Below are positions 17,930-26,045 of a stretch of 64,000 bases of DNA, in pieces. Made by a program: the position numbers and the translations under genes. Under the pieces are notes generated by a model. It worked only from the letters and a program-made list of their open reading frames with translations, was not told the DNA's origin and searched no databases. The DNA comes from Ascidiaceihabitans sp039975415. GTDB taxonomy: Bacteria > Pseudomonadota > Alphaproteobacteria > Rhodobacterales > Rhodobacteraceae. The stretch lies in NCBI RefSeq assembly GCF_039975415.1, contig NZ_JBDWHD010000014.1; one strand, 5' to 3'. Position 1 is the first letter of the stretch. Every line of letters begins with the position of its first letter.

Positions 17930-19528
17930 ATGACATTTGGACGGGTAAACCCGCAATTCCGCCTCGAAGATCAAGGGATCGAAGGGTTGGGCAATGTCTA
18001 TTACAACCAAATTGAGCCTGTGCTGATAGAAGCCGCACTCAAACGTGGTGAAGGCAAACTGGGAAAAGGCGGCGCCTTTCTTGTCACGACCGGCAAGTTC
18101 ACCGGCCGTTCGCCCAAAGACAAACATGTCGTCATGACGGACAGTGTCAAAGACACCATCTGGTGGGAAAACAATGCGCAGATGACGCCAGAAGGCTTTG
18201 ATGCGTTGTACGAAGACATGCTGACCCACATGAAAGGCCGCGACTATTACGTGCAAGACCTCGTTGGCGGTGCCGATCCCGCCTATTGCATCAATGTACG
18301 CATGGTGACGGAACTTGCATGGCACGGATTGTTCATCCGCCACATGTTGCGCCGTCCGGAACGCGAAGACCTTGACGGTTTCCTTGCAGACTTCACCGTC
18401 ATCAACTGCCCCAGCTTTCAAGCGAACCCAGCCAAGCACAACTGTCGGTCTGAGACAGTGATCGCGATGAATTTCGATCGCAAGCTGATCTTGATTGGCG
18501 GCACTGAGTATGCCGGCGAAAATAAGAAATCCGTGTTCTCGCTTTTGAATTATCTGCTGCCCGAAAAAGGTGTCATGCCGATGCACTGCTCGGCCAACCA
18601 TGCCACAGGCAATCCCGTCGACACGGCTGTGTTCTTTGGCCTGTCCGGCACGGGCAAAACAACACTGTCTGCGGACCCGGCCCGCACGTTGATCGGCGAC
18701 GATGAACACGGCTGGTCCGATCGTGGTACGTTCAACTTCGAAGGCGGCTGCTATGCCAAGACGATCAGCCTAAGCGCTGAAGCAGAGCCAGAGATTTATG
18801 CGACCACCGAAAAGTTCGGCACTGTCATCGAAAACATGGTTTTTGACGAAGAAACGCTGGATCTGGACTTTGAAGATGACAGCCTGACGGCAAACATGCG
18901 TTGCGCTTACCCGCTGCATTATATTTCAAACGCGTCCAAGGATGCGGTTGGTGGTCACCCCAAGAACATCATCATGCTGACGTGTGATGCATTCGGTGTG
19001 CTGCCCCCCATCGCGCGACTGACGCCTGCCCAAGCCATGTATCACTTCTTGTCCGGCTTTACGTCCAAGGTGGCGGGCACAGAACGCGGTGTGACAGAAC
19101 CCGAGCCTACGTTTTCAACATGCTTTGGTGCGCCTTTCATGCCGCGCCGTCCGGAAGTTTATGGCAACCTGTTGCGCGAGAAAATCGCACAGCACGGTGC
19201 GACATGCTGGCTGGTCAACACGGGCTGGACAGGCGGCGCCTATGGTACAGGGTCCCGGATGCCAATCCGCGCCACACGTGCCTTGTTGACAGCCGCGCTG
19301 GAAGGGTCCCTGAACGACGCCGAGTATCGCAAAGACGATAACTTTGGATTTGAAGTCCCTGTGTCTGTCAGCGGTGTTGCCGATATCCTTCTTGATCCAC
19401 GCCGCACATGGGACGATGCAAATGCTTACGACGCGCAAGCTGCAAAATTGGTAGAAATGTTCTCGGGCAATTTTGAACAATACATGGCGCACATCGACGA
19501 AGACGTAAGATCTGCCGCCATCGGTTGA
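17930..19528 (+). CDS. pckA: Phosphoenolpyruvate carboxykinase (ATP)
   Basis: 532 residues from the ATG at 17930, which has AGGAGA seven bases upstream. The ATP-dependent PEPCK converts oxaloacetate to PEP, the first step of gluconeogenesis. Visible motifs are TGKFTGRSPKDKHVV near the start, the kinase P-loop GLSGTGKTTLSADP, IGDDEHGW carrying the metal-binding Asp, and the C-terminal WLVNTGWTGGAYGTG. It is divergent from chvI; in rhizobia pckA sits in the same place. A terminator follows at 19546. Confidence 0.97.
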   Translation: MTFGRVNPQFRLEDQGIEGLGNVYYNQIEPVLIEAALKRGEGKLGKGGAFLVTTGKFTGRSPKDKHVVMTDSVKDTIWWENNAQMTPEGFDALYEDMLTHMKGRDYYVQDLVGGADPAYCINVRMVTELAWHGLFIRHMLRRPEREDLDGFLADFTVINCPSFQANPAKHNCRSETVIAMNFDRKLILIGGTEYAGENKKSVFSLLNYLLPEKGVMPMHCSANHATGNPVDTAVFFGLSGTGKTTLSADPARTLIGDDEHGWSDRGTFNFEGGCYAKTISLSAEAEPEIYATTEKFGTVIENMVFDEETLDLDFEDDSLTANMRCAYPLHYISNASKDAVGGHPKNIIMLTCDAFGVLPPIARLTPAQAMYHFLSGFTSKVAGTERGVTEPEPTFSTCFGAPFMPRRPEVYGNLLREKIAQHGATCWLVNTGWTGGAYGTGSRMPIRATRALLTAALEGSLNDAEYRKDDNFGFEVPVSVSGVADILLDPRRTWDDANAYDAQAAKLVEMFSGNFEQYMAHIDEDVRSAAIG

Positions 19529-19545
19529 GATTGATTTTGAAAACG

Positions 19546-19580
19546 AAAAGGCCGGGTGCATCGATTGCAGCCGGCCTTTT
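19546..19580. terminator. Intrinsic terminator after pckA
   Basis: AAAAGGCCGG (19546-19555) pairs with CCGGCCTTTT (19571-19580) around a 15-base loop. It lies between convergent pckA and the GNAT-like gene and is symmetrical, so it may work in both directions. Confidence 0.8.
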
Positions 19581-19608
19581 GCATTATGGGCGGAACGGTA
19601 TGATGCCG

Positions 19609-20340
19609 TTAAGCGGCTTTTTGCGTCGCTGGCAAAGTCACCAGATCGGACACCGGCATTTCCAGCAGATACCGTGCTTCTTCGTTGGTTAGATAGCTCA
19701 AGAAGCCTTCAAGCGGCATGTCACTGCCATGTCGATACCAGCGCAAAGCACCCGGTTCGTTGTGCATATATCCCATGCGTTCCGCGAAACCCTTAAACGC
19801 CACCGTTCGGGCCATGAACCCAAACAGATAATCCGGGTTCCAACGCTGCATTGCGGTCAGAAGACCGTAGCGCGCCAGAACCGAAGACAGGCCGTTGCCA
19901 CGGAAGCGACCCTCATTCGGGCTCATCCAGACTTCACCATGATAAATCACGCGACCCGTGATGTGCTTTGCGCCGGGGCTGGCCCGAAACCGCGACCGGT
20001 CCAGATCAAGATCAGGGATCGCCGGGGGAAATTCACGGAACTTGTGTTGCATATAATCCGCAAGCGTTTCTTGCCGCAGGTCGATCAAACGGGCCGCCTG
20101 AGTATGCATCAAACGTCCGTCGACATCCCGACCAGTCAACCAAAAGGCGTTTCCGGGATTTAGATTCTGCAACTCTGGATTGAAGGGTGCACCCATGGCC
20201 TGCGTTGGCCGGTCACGGTCCAGAATCTCTTGGTATTCGTCAAAATTCGTACCAATTGTGACGTCAATATCATTTTCCCACAATATATCGCGGCTAGTTG
20301 CAATAAATTGTGCCGAATCGTTGCGTGGTTGAAGTGTCAT
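19609..20340 (-). CDS. Predicted GNAT-like acyltransferase of unknown substrate
   Basis: 243 residues from the ATG at 20340, chosen because AAGGGA lies eight bases upstream (a TTG six codons earlier overlaps that site). I do not recognise a named family. The segment WMSPNEGRFRGNGLSSVLAR at about 150-170 looks like the acetyl-CoA motif A of GNAT enzymes (RxRGxG then a helix), followed by a second helix-strand with AERMGYMHN, again GNAT-like. No membrane segments are present. It lies 50 bases or so downstream of the HTH-protein gene on the same strand and is probably co-transcribed with it. Confidence 0.6.
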   Translation of the reverse strand: MTLQPRNDSAQFIATSRDILWENDIDVTIGTNFDEYQEILDRDRPTQAMGAPFNPELQNLNPGNAFWLTGRDVDGRLMHTQAARLIDLRQETLADYMQHKFREFPPAIPDLDLDRSRFRASPGAKHITGRVIYHGEVWMSPNEGRFRGNGLSSVLARYGLLTAMQRWNPDYLFGFMARTVAFKGFAERMGYMHNEPGALRWYRHGSDMPLEGFLSYLTNEEARYLLEMPVSDLVTLPATQKAA

Positions 20341-20390
20341 TTCTGTTCCCTTACCCAATGCTTGAGAACAAGGTTAACAAAAATTTCTTG

Positions 20391-21278
20391 CTATGACCCG
20401 TATTTAAAATTGTCTGGGTCAAAACGTAGCGCAAAATCTTCATCCGGTTCGCGGAAATCTTCTGGGCCAAACCCAAAGATATCAAGGTCAGCCGAGGGCT
20501 CAACCAACGACAAAAGAGCTGAGCTGCCGTCTGGAAATGCGCCGCTTAACATCAATCTACGATAGTTAACGGGCATGGGTTGGCCGCCATCGGATCGCGG
20601 CACCATCGTGCGCACATGGTCCAATCTGGGGTTGTGCGTGATGTCTGTTTCCTGAAATGCCACATTCAGCATGCGGGCAAAGTCATTTCCGCCCGGCATT
20701 TTGCCCAATGTCTGGCCAACGCTGCTAAGCGCTTTTTGCTTGCCGAACCAGCGTACGAAAAAGGATTCGTCACCGAATTCAACACAAATCCAACCCACTG
20801 GTGTAAAGCGGTAGATGATCAAATAGGGACGAATATGCTGCATCTCAGGGGCTTCGATGCGCCCGCCACACATGATCCAACTGCGTACGGTTTCACGTAG
20901 CAAAGCACTGTCCGTGTCCCACATGCTGCGCAACGCATGTTGTTGCTGATAAAAGTACCAACCGTTGCCTTCTTGATGGCGAAGATACTGTAACCCATTG
21001 ACATGGCTTGATTGTCCGCGCAGCCAAGCATGCCCCAACGCAATGATTTCTTCGGCTTGAGGTAAGGCGCGTATGCCCGCTTCGGTAAGGGTGTACTGGC
21101 GGTCGACCACACGAAACAGCTGTTCGCCTTTCAACTCTTCCAGGGTCGCAATGTGGCGTCGCACGGTTTGCCGTGTGCTGCCCAGTTTTGCGACGGCGCG
21201 GCTAAGATTTAATTCTTGGGCAAGCATCGAAAACGAGCGCACCATTTCGAACAACAGGGGGTTCGTCAGGTCAGACAA
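20391..21278 (-). CDS. LysR-type HTH protein with non-LysR C-terminal domain
   Basis: About 295 residues if the TTG at 21278 is used; AGGA lies nine bases upstream of it, and the helix-turn-helix starts shortly after (LNLSRAVAKLGSTRQTVRRH then IATLEELKGEQLFRV). The frame stays open to an ATG at 21377, which would add 33 residues without family likeness, so the start is uncertain. The HTH is LysR-like, but the remaining 200 residues do not resemble the LysR effector domain. They contain RFTPVGWICVEFGDESFFVR, which may be a PAS-like sensor (inference). It is divergent from an XRE gene and upstream of the GNAT-like gene. Confidence 0.6.
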   Translation of the reverse strand: MSDLTNPLLFEMVRSFSMLAQELNLSRAVAKLGSTRQTVRRHIATLEELKGEQLFRVVDRQYTLTEAGIRALPQAEEIIALGHAWLRGQSSHVNGLQYLRHQEGNGWYFYQQQHALRSMWDTDSALLRETVRSWIMCGGRIEAPEMQHIRPYLIIYRFTPVGWICVEFGDESFFVRWFGKQKALSSVGQTLGKMPGGNDFARMLNVAFQETDITHNPRLDHVRTMVPRSDGGQPMPVNYRRLMLSGAFPDGSSALLSLVEPSADLDIFGFGPEDFREPDEDFALRFDPDNFKYGS

Positions 21279-21468
21279 TAATTCGAATCCTATAACCGGT
21301 ACACGCAACTTCGCCTTGTTACAGAGCCTCCGTAACACAGTGGTTAATGGTACACAAATCATACATCGATGCAACATCTATGGTTGAAAAATGTACAAAG
21401 TTACTCAATTGCGCCGAATTGAGAATTTTAGGATCAACAGGATAGTTCAACCGGGGATAATTATAACA

Positions 21469-21825
21469 ATGCCACACTCAGTAGATGTTCACGTTGGTCG
21501 TCAGCTCAAACAGATCCGTACTTTGCGCCGTCTGTCACAAACGGACGTCGCACGTCGTCTCGGCCTGTCGTTCCAGCAAATCCAAAAATACGAAATCGGT
21601 TCAAACCGGATTGCAGCCAGTCGCTTGTTCGAGCTGGCGAACATTCTGGACGTATCAACGTCGTACTTCTTTGAAGGCCTCGATGCCGACAGTGAAGGGG
21701 CGGCAGACAGCGCCATGGATATCGTTCAGGCCGTTGCTTCCATCAAAGACGAAAAGACGAAATCACGTATCATTACTTTCATCGAGGATGTGGCGGGCGC
21801 TACAGTGACACGCCGCGCTTCCTAA
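21469..21825 (+). CDS. XRE family transcriptional regulator
   Basis: 118 residues from the ATG at 21469. The HTH_3 domain covers about 9-65 with LKQIRTLRRLSQTDVARRLG, LSFQQIQKYEIGSNRI and SRLFELANILDVS. The C-terminal tail (70-118) is acidic then basic and is probably a dimer helix. An in-frame ATG 26 codons upstream is rejected because the HTH family starts close to 21469 and GGGGATAA lies about 12 bases before it. It is convergent with the TauE exporter gene. Targets are unknown; short XRE repressors of this type often regulate their own gene. Confidence 0.88.
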   Translation: MPHSVDVHVGRQLKQIRTLRRLSQTDVARRLGLSFQQIQKYEIGSNRIAASRLFELANILDVSTSYFFEGLDADSEGAADSAMDIVQAVASIKDEKTKSRIITFIEDVAGATVTRRAS

Positions 21826-21837
21826 ACGCATCAAGCG

Positions 21838-22605
21838 TCAAACAAACACCGCGCGGCGGATCAGGTTCAAACCTGCGATCAGCAGAACAACCAACGTCGC
21901 GCGGCGAAATACAACGTGATCGATACGGTCCAGCAACCGTCCCCCGATCCACAGCCCCAACACCGCTGGCGGCACCATAGCGAAGCTAAGCGGTAAGGTT
22001 TGCGCCCGCAGCACACCTGACCCCAAATGCGCAAACAGCAGCGCAACAGCCCCTAATCCGTACACAACACCCTGCACCCGCAAATGATCTGCTTTGTCGG
22101 TTTTCAAAGCAGTCAAATAGGCGACTGTCGGCGGCCCCCAAATACCCGACATACCGCCCATCAATCCGGCGACTGACCCCGCTATTGCCGCCACCTTGCC
22201 AGAGTGTCTTGCAAGCGTGATTTCAATACCGAGCAATTGCAGCATTGCGTAACTGACCACCGGAACAGCAATCACCAGCAACATGACGTCCATCGGCAAA
22301 ACACGGACCAATTGCGCCCCGATCAAAAGGGTCACCAGCCCAAAGCCCAAAAACACACGAAACCGTTTGACCGATTCCCATGCCGCCCGTGCGCCCTGCC
22401 GCAACATCTGCATAAAATTGGTCACAACAGTTGGTAAAATCAGCCCCGCAAGTGCCAATTCAGGGCTTAAAAACGTACTTAGGCCGGAAATGATAATGGT
22501 TGGCAGCGCAAAACCGACCACGCCTTTGACCAAGCCCGCAAAAACCGCGATACTTACAGCCAGACACAGCTGTGGTACCGTCAAAATGTCAAATAGTGCA
22601 TCCAT
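21838..22605 (-). CDS. TauE/SafE family sulfite or sulfonate exporter-like membrane protein
   Basis: 255 residues with about eight membrane helices. The first repeat contains LVKGVVGFALPTIIISGLST, and the second IAGSVAGLMGGMSGIWGPPT, the duplicated GxxxGxxGxGGG-type signature of TauE/SafE proteins. They are proposed to export sulfite, sulfoacetate or related anions. There is no sulfonate catabolic gene beside it, so the substrate cannot be stated. It is convergent with the XRE gene with a 12-base gap. Confidence 0.88.
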   Translation of the reverse strand: MDALFDILTVPQLCLAVSIAVFAGLVKGVVGFALPTIIISGLSTFLSPELALAGLILPTVVTNFMQMLRQGARAAWESVKRFRVFLGFGLVTLLIGAQLVRVLPMDVMLLVIAVPVVSYAMLQLLGIEITLARHSGKVAAIAGSVAGLMGGMSGIWGPPTVAYLTALKTDKADHLRVQGVVYGLGAVALLFAHLGSGVLRAQTLPLSFAMVPPAVLGLWIGGRLLDRIDHVVFRRATLVVLLIAGLNLIRRAVFV

Positions 22606-22753
22606 TGCGATGCTATAGCATGCCCGTTAGGGCGCTGTTGGAAAATATCAACGCGCAATATTCTGACAAAAATCGTCGCATATGGGTATTTAAGTTGCGC
22701 TGCACCTGCAAAATGAATAGACACGCGCTTAAGCTAAAAGAGGGAAAAACTTC

Positions 22754-24442
22754 ATGGCACATGACGGACAAGACCTTGGGATGACACAGGCTGTGATCCT
22801 TGACGATTTGTTGACACTGACAGGCGCGGCTGTAGCCCCTGTTGAAGCTTTGCTAGAAACCGCCAAAGACCGCTTGCGCGGCTTGGTCGGCACGGACGGG
22901 CGCGTGTCGGCACGACTGGTCGAAGAACATCAAACCGCCACCCACGGGCTGGCATGGCTTGCAACATACACCCAATCGCTGCGCGAGATGCACAAGTGGG
23001 CCGTAGCGATCAAAGCGGATGGCAAGTTTGGTGAAATCGAACAACTGATCCTTCAGATCACCTTTGGTGAATACCTCTGGCAGGTCTATGGCGGCATCCA
23101 AATGAACCAGGGCGAAGTCCTGCGCTTGCAGGATATGGGCCTGTCCCAAGACGACATGCGCACCATGATGCAGCCTGAAATCCAGACCCTGACACAGCAC
23201 GGCAACACCCAGGCCGCCCGCGTGCGTTTGGTTGAATTGATGCAAGAACGCAGCGCCGAAGTGACTGTGGGGGCCACGGGCCTTGATGACGAGTTGGAAA
23301 TGATCCGCGAACAGTTCCGTCGGTACGCCGTCGAAAAGGTCGAACCCTTCGCCCACGACTGGCACCTGAAGGATGAATTGATCCCGATGGAAGTTATCGA
23401 AGAGCTGGCGGAAATGGGCGTCTTCGGCCTTACAATTCCAGAGGAATACGGTGGCCTCGGCCTGTCCAAAGCCTCTATGTGTGTTGTGTCAGAGGAACTG
23501 TCACGCGGATATATCGGTGTCGGATCCCTCGGAACACGATCCGAAATCGCAGCAGAGCTGATCATTGCAGGCGGGACTGACGCCCAAAAAGAGAAATGGC
23601 TGCCGCGTCTTGCATCAGCCGAAACGCTGCCTACGGCCGTCTTTACCGAACCCAACACGGGGTCTGACCTTGGCAGCCTGCGCACCCGCGCAGTCAAAGA
23701 TGAAAACGGCGACTATAAAGTAACTGGTAACAAAACGTGGATCACGCATGCCACGCGGACCCAGATCATGACGTTGATGGCCCGGACCGACCCGGAAACC
23801 GACAACTACAAAGGCCTTTCCATGTTCCTGGCGGAAAAAACGCCGGGCACCGAAGAAAACCCGTTCCCCACCGAAGGCATGACAGGCGGCGAAATCGAAG
23901 TGCTGGGCTACCGCGGCATGAAGGAATACGAGCTGGGGTTTGATAACTTCCACGTCAAAGGCGAAAACCTCTTGGGCGGTGAAGAAGGCAAAGGGTTCAA
24001 GCAACTCATGGAAACCTTCGAATCGGCACGCATCCAAACCGCCGCCCGCGCGATTGGTGTGGCGCAGTCCGCTTTGGATCTGTCCATGCAATACGCCATC
24101 GACCGCAAGCAATTTGGCAAATCCCTGATCAACTTCCCCCGTGTGGCCAACAAACTGGCCATGATGGCGGTGGAAATCATGGTGGCGCGTCAGCTGACGT
24201 ATTTCTCGGCGTTTGAAAAAGACGAAGGACGCCGTTGTGACGTTGAAGCGGGCATGGCCAAACTGTTAGGCGCTCGTGTCGCATGGGCAGCAGCCGACAA
24301 CGGTTTGCAAATCCACGGCGGCAACGGCTTTGCACTGGAATACAAAATCAGCCGTGTGCTGTGTGACGCACGTATCCTGAACATCTTTGAAGGTGCGGCA
24401 GAAATTCAAGCACAGGTTATCGCGCGGCGTTTGTTGGGTTAA
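22754..24442 (+). CDS. mcd: (2S)-methylsuccinyl-CoA dehydrogenase-like acyl-CoA dehydrogenase
   Basis: 562 residues, about 170 longer than an ordinary acyl-CoA dehydrogenase. The extra part is an N-terminal helical domain (1-175). The acyl-CoA dehydrogenase fold follows: FGLTIPEEYGGLGLSKASM, AVFTEPNTGSDLGSL (FAD site), KTWITHATR, and the C-terminal IHGGNGFALEYKISR and FEGAAEIQ. This architecture and length match Mcd of the ethylmalonyl-CoA pathway (acetate assimilation) in Rhodobacter and Methylobacterium. Electrons go to ETF, encoded at 8521-10205. AGAGGGA precedes the ATG. An ordinary long acyl-CoA dehydrogenase of another substrate remains possible. Confidence 0.78.
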   Translation: MAHDGQDLGMTQAVILDDLLTLTGAAVAPVEALLETAKDRLRGLVGTDGRVSARLVEEHQTATHGLAWLATYTQSLREMHKWAVAIKADGKFGEIEQLILQITFGEYLWQVYGGIQMNQGEVLRLQDMGLSQDDMRTMMQPEIQTLTQHGNTQAARVRLVELMQERSAEVTVGATGLDDELEMIREQFRRYAVEKVEPFAHDWHLKDELIPMEVIEELAEMGVFGLTIPEEYGGLGLSKASMCVVSEELSRGYIGVGSLGTRSEIAAELIIAGGTDAQKEKWLPRLASAETLPTAVFTEPNTGSDLGSLRTRAVKDENGDYKVTGNKTWITHATRTQIMTLMARTDPETDNYKGLSMFLAEKTPGTEENPFPTEGMTGGEIEVLGYRGMKEYELGFDNFHVKGENLLGGEEGKGFKQLMETFESARIQTAARAIGVAQSALDLSMQYAIDRKQFGKSLINFPRVANKLAMMAVEIMVARQLTYFSAFEKDEGRRCDVEAGMAKLLGARVAWAAADNGLQIHGGNGFALEYKISRVLCDARILNIFEGAAEIQAQVIARRLLG

Positions 24443-24445
24443 CCC

Positions 24446-25030
24446 CTAATACCGCGTTGAAAGCACAACGAGACAAGGCCGATCCGCAAGATAAGCGGGT
24501 CGGTCTTTTTTGTGGGTTTCGCACAGCGCTTTGGCACGGTTTTGCGCCTGCGCCGCATCCGGTTGCCCCGTGGCCATCCCGATGGCCCCGTCTGGCGACA
24601 AAGCAAAAGCCTTAGCGCCCGCACCACGTGTGTAAGAGTTATACAGCTCCAAGGTGCGCGGTGCGATTGTGCCTTTGAACGCACGGTGTTCAAATCCCGC
24701 TTTAAACTCCGTCACCTCGCATGCCGGACCATGTTGCGCACAATATGCCAAGGCGTCTTCCTTGGCGGCAAGCACGTCATTATACCTGACCGTCCAACCG
24801 AAATGTCCCTCTGGGCCACGTGCAAAAGCGGATGCCCCTGCCTTTTTCTTGTGCCAGTTCTTGAGTGCCTTTTCAGCGGCTGACGGTTCATGCGCAACGG
24901 TCTGCATCTCAGCGTGTTGGGAATTACTGTCCAGAATGCGCCCGATGTACAAAAACAGGGCAAGCAACAAAACAACGGCAACAGCAGTTGCCAGATCAAG
25001 AAAAACAGGGGTCTTTTGAAACTTGTGCAT
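24446..25030 (-). CDS. Membrane-anchored protein with two DUF4189-like repeats
   Basis: 194 residues from the ATG at 25030; the longer open frame upstream runs through the TetR gene. One membrane helix at about 11-30 (LATAVAVVLLLALFLYIG) is followed by a mostly polar exported part. Two homologous units are visible: GASAFARGPEGHFGW then a cysteine pair, and GAKAFALSPDGAIGM then a cysteine pair ending in CLVV. These resemble the A-x-A-x-S-x-x-G repeats of DUF4189-type or ALA-like secreted proteins. Function is unknown. It is convergent with mcd (3-base gap) and divergent from the TetR gene. Confidence 0.7.
   Translation of the reverse strand: MHKFQKTPVFLDLATAVAVVLLLALFLYIGRILDSNSQHAEMQTVAHEPSAAEKALKNWHKKKAGASAFARGPEGHFGWTVRYNDVLAAKEDALAYCAQHGPACEVTEFKAGFEHRAFKGTIAPRTLELYNSYTRGAGAKAFALSPDGAIGMATGQPDAAQAQNRAKALCETHKKDRPAYLADRPCLVVLSTRY
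24477..24513 (+). terminator. Intrinsic terminator of mcd inside the convergent gene
   Basis: GCCGATCCGC and GCGGGTCGGT form a 10-pair stem (two G-U pairs) around a short A-rich loop, followed directly by six T residues. It sits 35 bases after the mcd stop and within the coding end of the minus-strand gene. Confidence 0.8.
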
Positions 25031-25100
25031 GGCGATCAACCTACAAGGATCGTAACGATCTGCAACACTGCAACGCAGGCTGGAACAGCAGCGGACTTGC

Positions 25101-25123
25101 GATGTGCTGCATTGCAGCATATC
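25101..25123. promoter_or_regulatory. 23-base inverted repeat, likely TetR operator
   Basis: Arms GATGTGCTGCA (25101-25111) and TGCAGCATATC (25113-25123) are inverted repeats around a single central T; 10 of 11 positions match. It lies 8 bases before the TetR start codon and between the divergent pair 24446-25030 and 25132-25644, the usual place for an autoregulatory TetR operator. Confidence 0.7.
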
Positions 25124-25131
25124 GTGTAGAC

Positions 25132-25644
25132 ATGACCAAACAGCGTTTGAACAAAGACAAATGGATCGCAGCCGGGTTTGTAGCCCTTCATCGCGACGGC
25201 CCTGACGGTCTGCGCGCAGAGCCACTGGCGCGTGAATTGAACACAACCAAAGGGTCATTTTACTGGCATTTCGCTGATGTGGTTGCCTTTCAAAGCGCCC
25301 TTTTGGACCACTGGCAAGCCGACGCTTTGAAGGCCATCGTGCAAGAACTCGAAACAGCTGGTCCCGCTGATGAACGGCTGCGGCGCTATGGTCGTTTGCT
25401 TTACAATGACAAAACGGAACGTGCCCTGCGGGCTTGGGCCACACATGACGCCAAAGCTGAAGCTGTCCTTAATACGGTAGACAGCGAACGGCTTGTCTAT
25501 ATCGGCTCTCTTATGGGGCAGCTGGGGCTATCAAATCCGGCCTTCACCGAAGCAGCCTACAGCAGCCTGATCGGCGGTGGGTTTTTGAACGGCGAAAGCG
25601 AAGGCTTTGATGCATTGGTCGATGTGGTTCTGGCGCTGCAATAA
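25132..25644 (+). CDS. TetR/AcrR family transcriptional regulator
   Basis: 170 residues from the ATG at 25132. The N-terminal HTH has WIAAGFVALHRDGPDGLRAE and ARELNTTKGSFYWHF, the latter being the typical TetR recognition helix ending in FYWHF. The C-terminal ligand domain is short (about 110 residues) and has no recognisable subtype. An inverted-repeat operator lies immediately upstream, indicating autoregulation and perhaps control of the divergent membrane-protein gene. The META-domain gene follows 11 bases downstream. Confidence 0.9.
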   Translation: MTKQRLNKDKWIAAGFVALHRDGPDGLRAEPLARELNTTKGSFYWHFADVVAFQSALLDHWQADALKAIVQELETAGPADERLRRYGRLLYNDKTERALRAWATHDAKAEAVLNTVDSERLVYIGSLMGQLGLSNPAFTEAAYSSLIGGGFLNGESEGFDALVDVVLALQ

Positions 25645-25655
25645 GGGATTATGAT

Positions 25656-26045
25656 TTGAAATACTTGGCATTCGTCTTGGCATTCTACGCCACCGCATGC
25701 ACGTCAGAAGACGTGTCGCAATATGACAGTACGGCAGACACCGTCTGGACCTTGGTGACCTTGGACGGAACACCCTTCCCTGCCAAAGCAACGCTTACTT
25801 TTCCGACCTCGGGACAATTGGCGGGGCGCGCACCTTGCAACGCCTACCGGGCCGAACAGTCCGCACCATATCCTGCATTCGCAGCAGGTCCGATCCTGTC
25901 GACAAAAGCGGCATGCCCCGCCTTGCGCCTTGAGCAGCGCTACTTGAAAGCGCTTGGCGAAGTGACCCATGCGGACATTACAAAAACCACACTTGTTTTG
26001 ACATCGCCAAACGGCAGGACGCTGCAGTTCAAACCTGACGTTTGA
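25656..26045 (+). CDS. META domain lipoprotein
   Basis: 129 residues beginning with TTG at 25656; AAGGGA lies about seven bases upstream, and no in-frame ATG offers a complete signal. The N-terminus KYLAFVLAFYATAC ends in a lipobox-like ATAC. The META domain (HslJ-like) covers about 25-129 with TVWTLVTLDGTPF, CNAYRA and LSTKAACPALRLEQRYL, the standard paired cysteines. META proteins are small envelope proteins linked with stress or novobiocin tolerance. Its end overlaps the 3-prime end of recO on the other strand by 17 bases. Confidence 0.85.
   Translation: MKYLAFVLAFYATACTSEDVSQYDSTADTVWTLVTLDGTPFPAKATLTFPTSGQLAGRAPCNAYRAEQSAPYPAFAAGPILSTKAACPALRLEQRYLKALGEVTHADITKTTLVLTSPNGRTLQFKPDV

Noticed and set aside
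22690..22715. TGC-rich stretch before mcd resembling PhaR- or PccR-type sites
   Set aside because: Symmetry is weak and the match to published motifs is partial, so no site is called.
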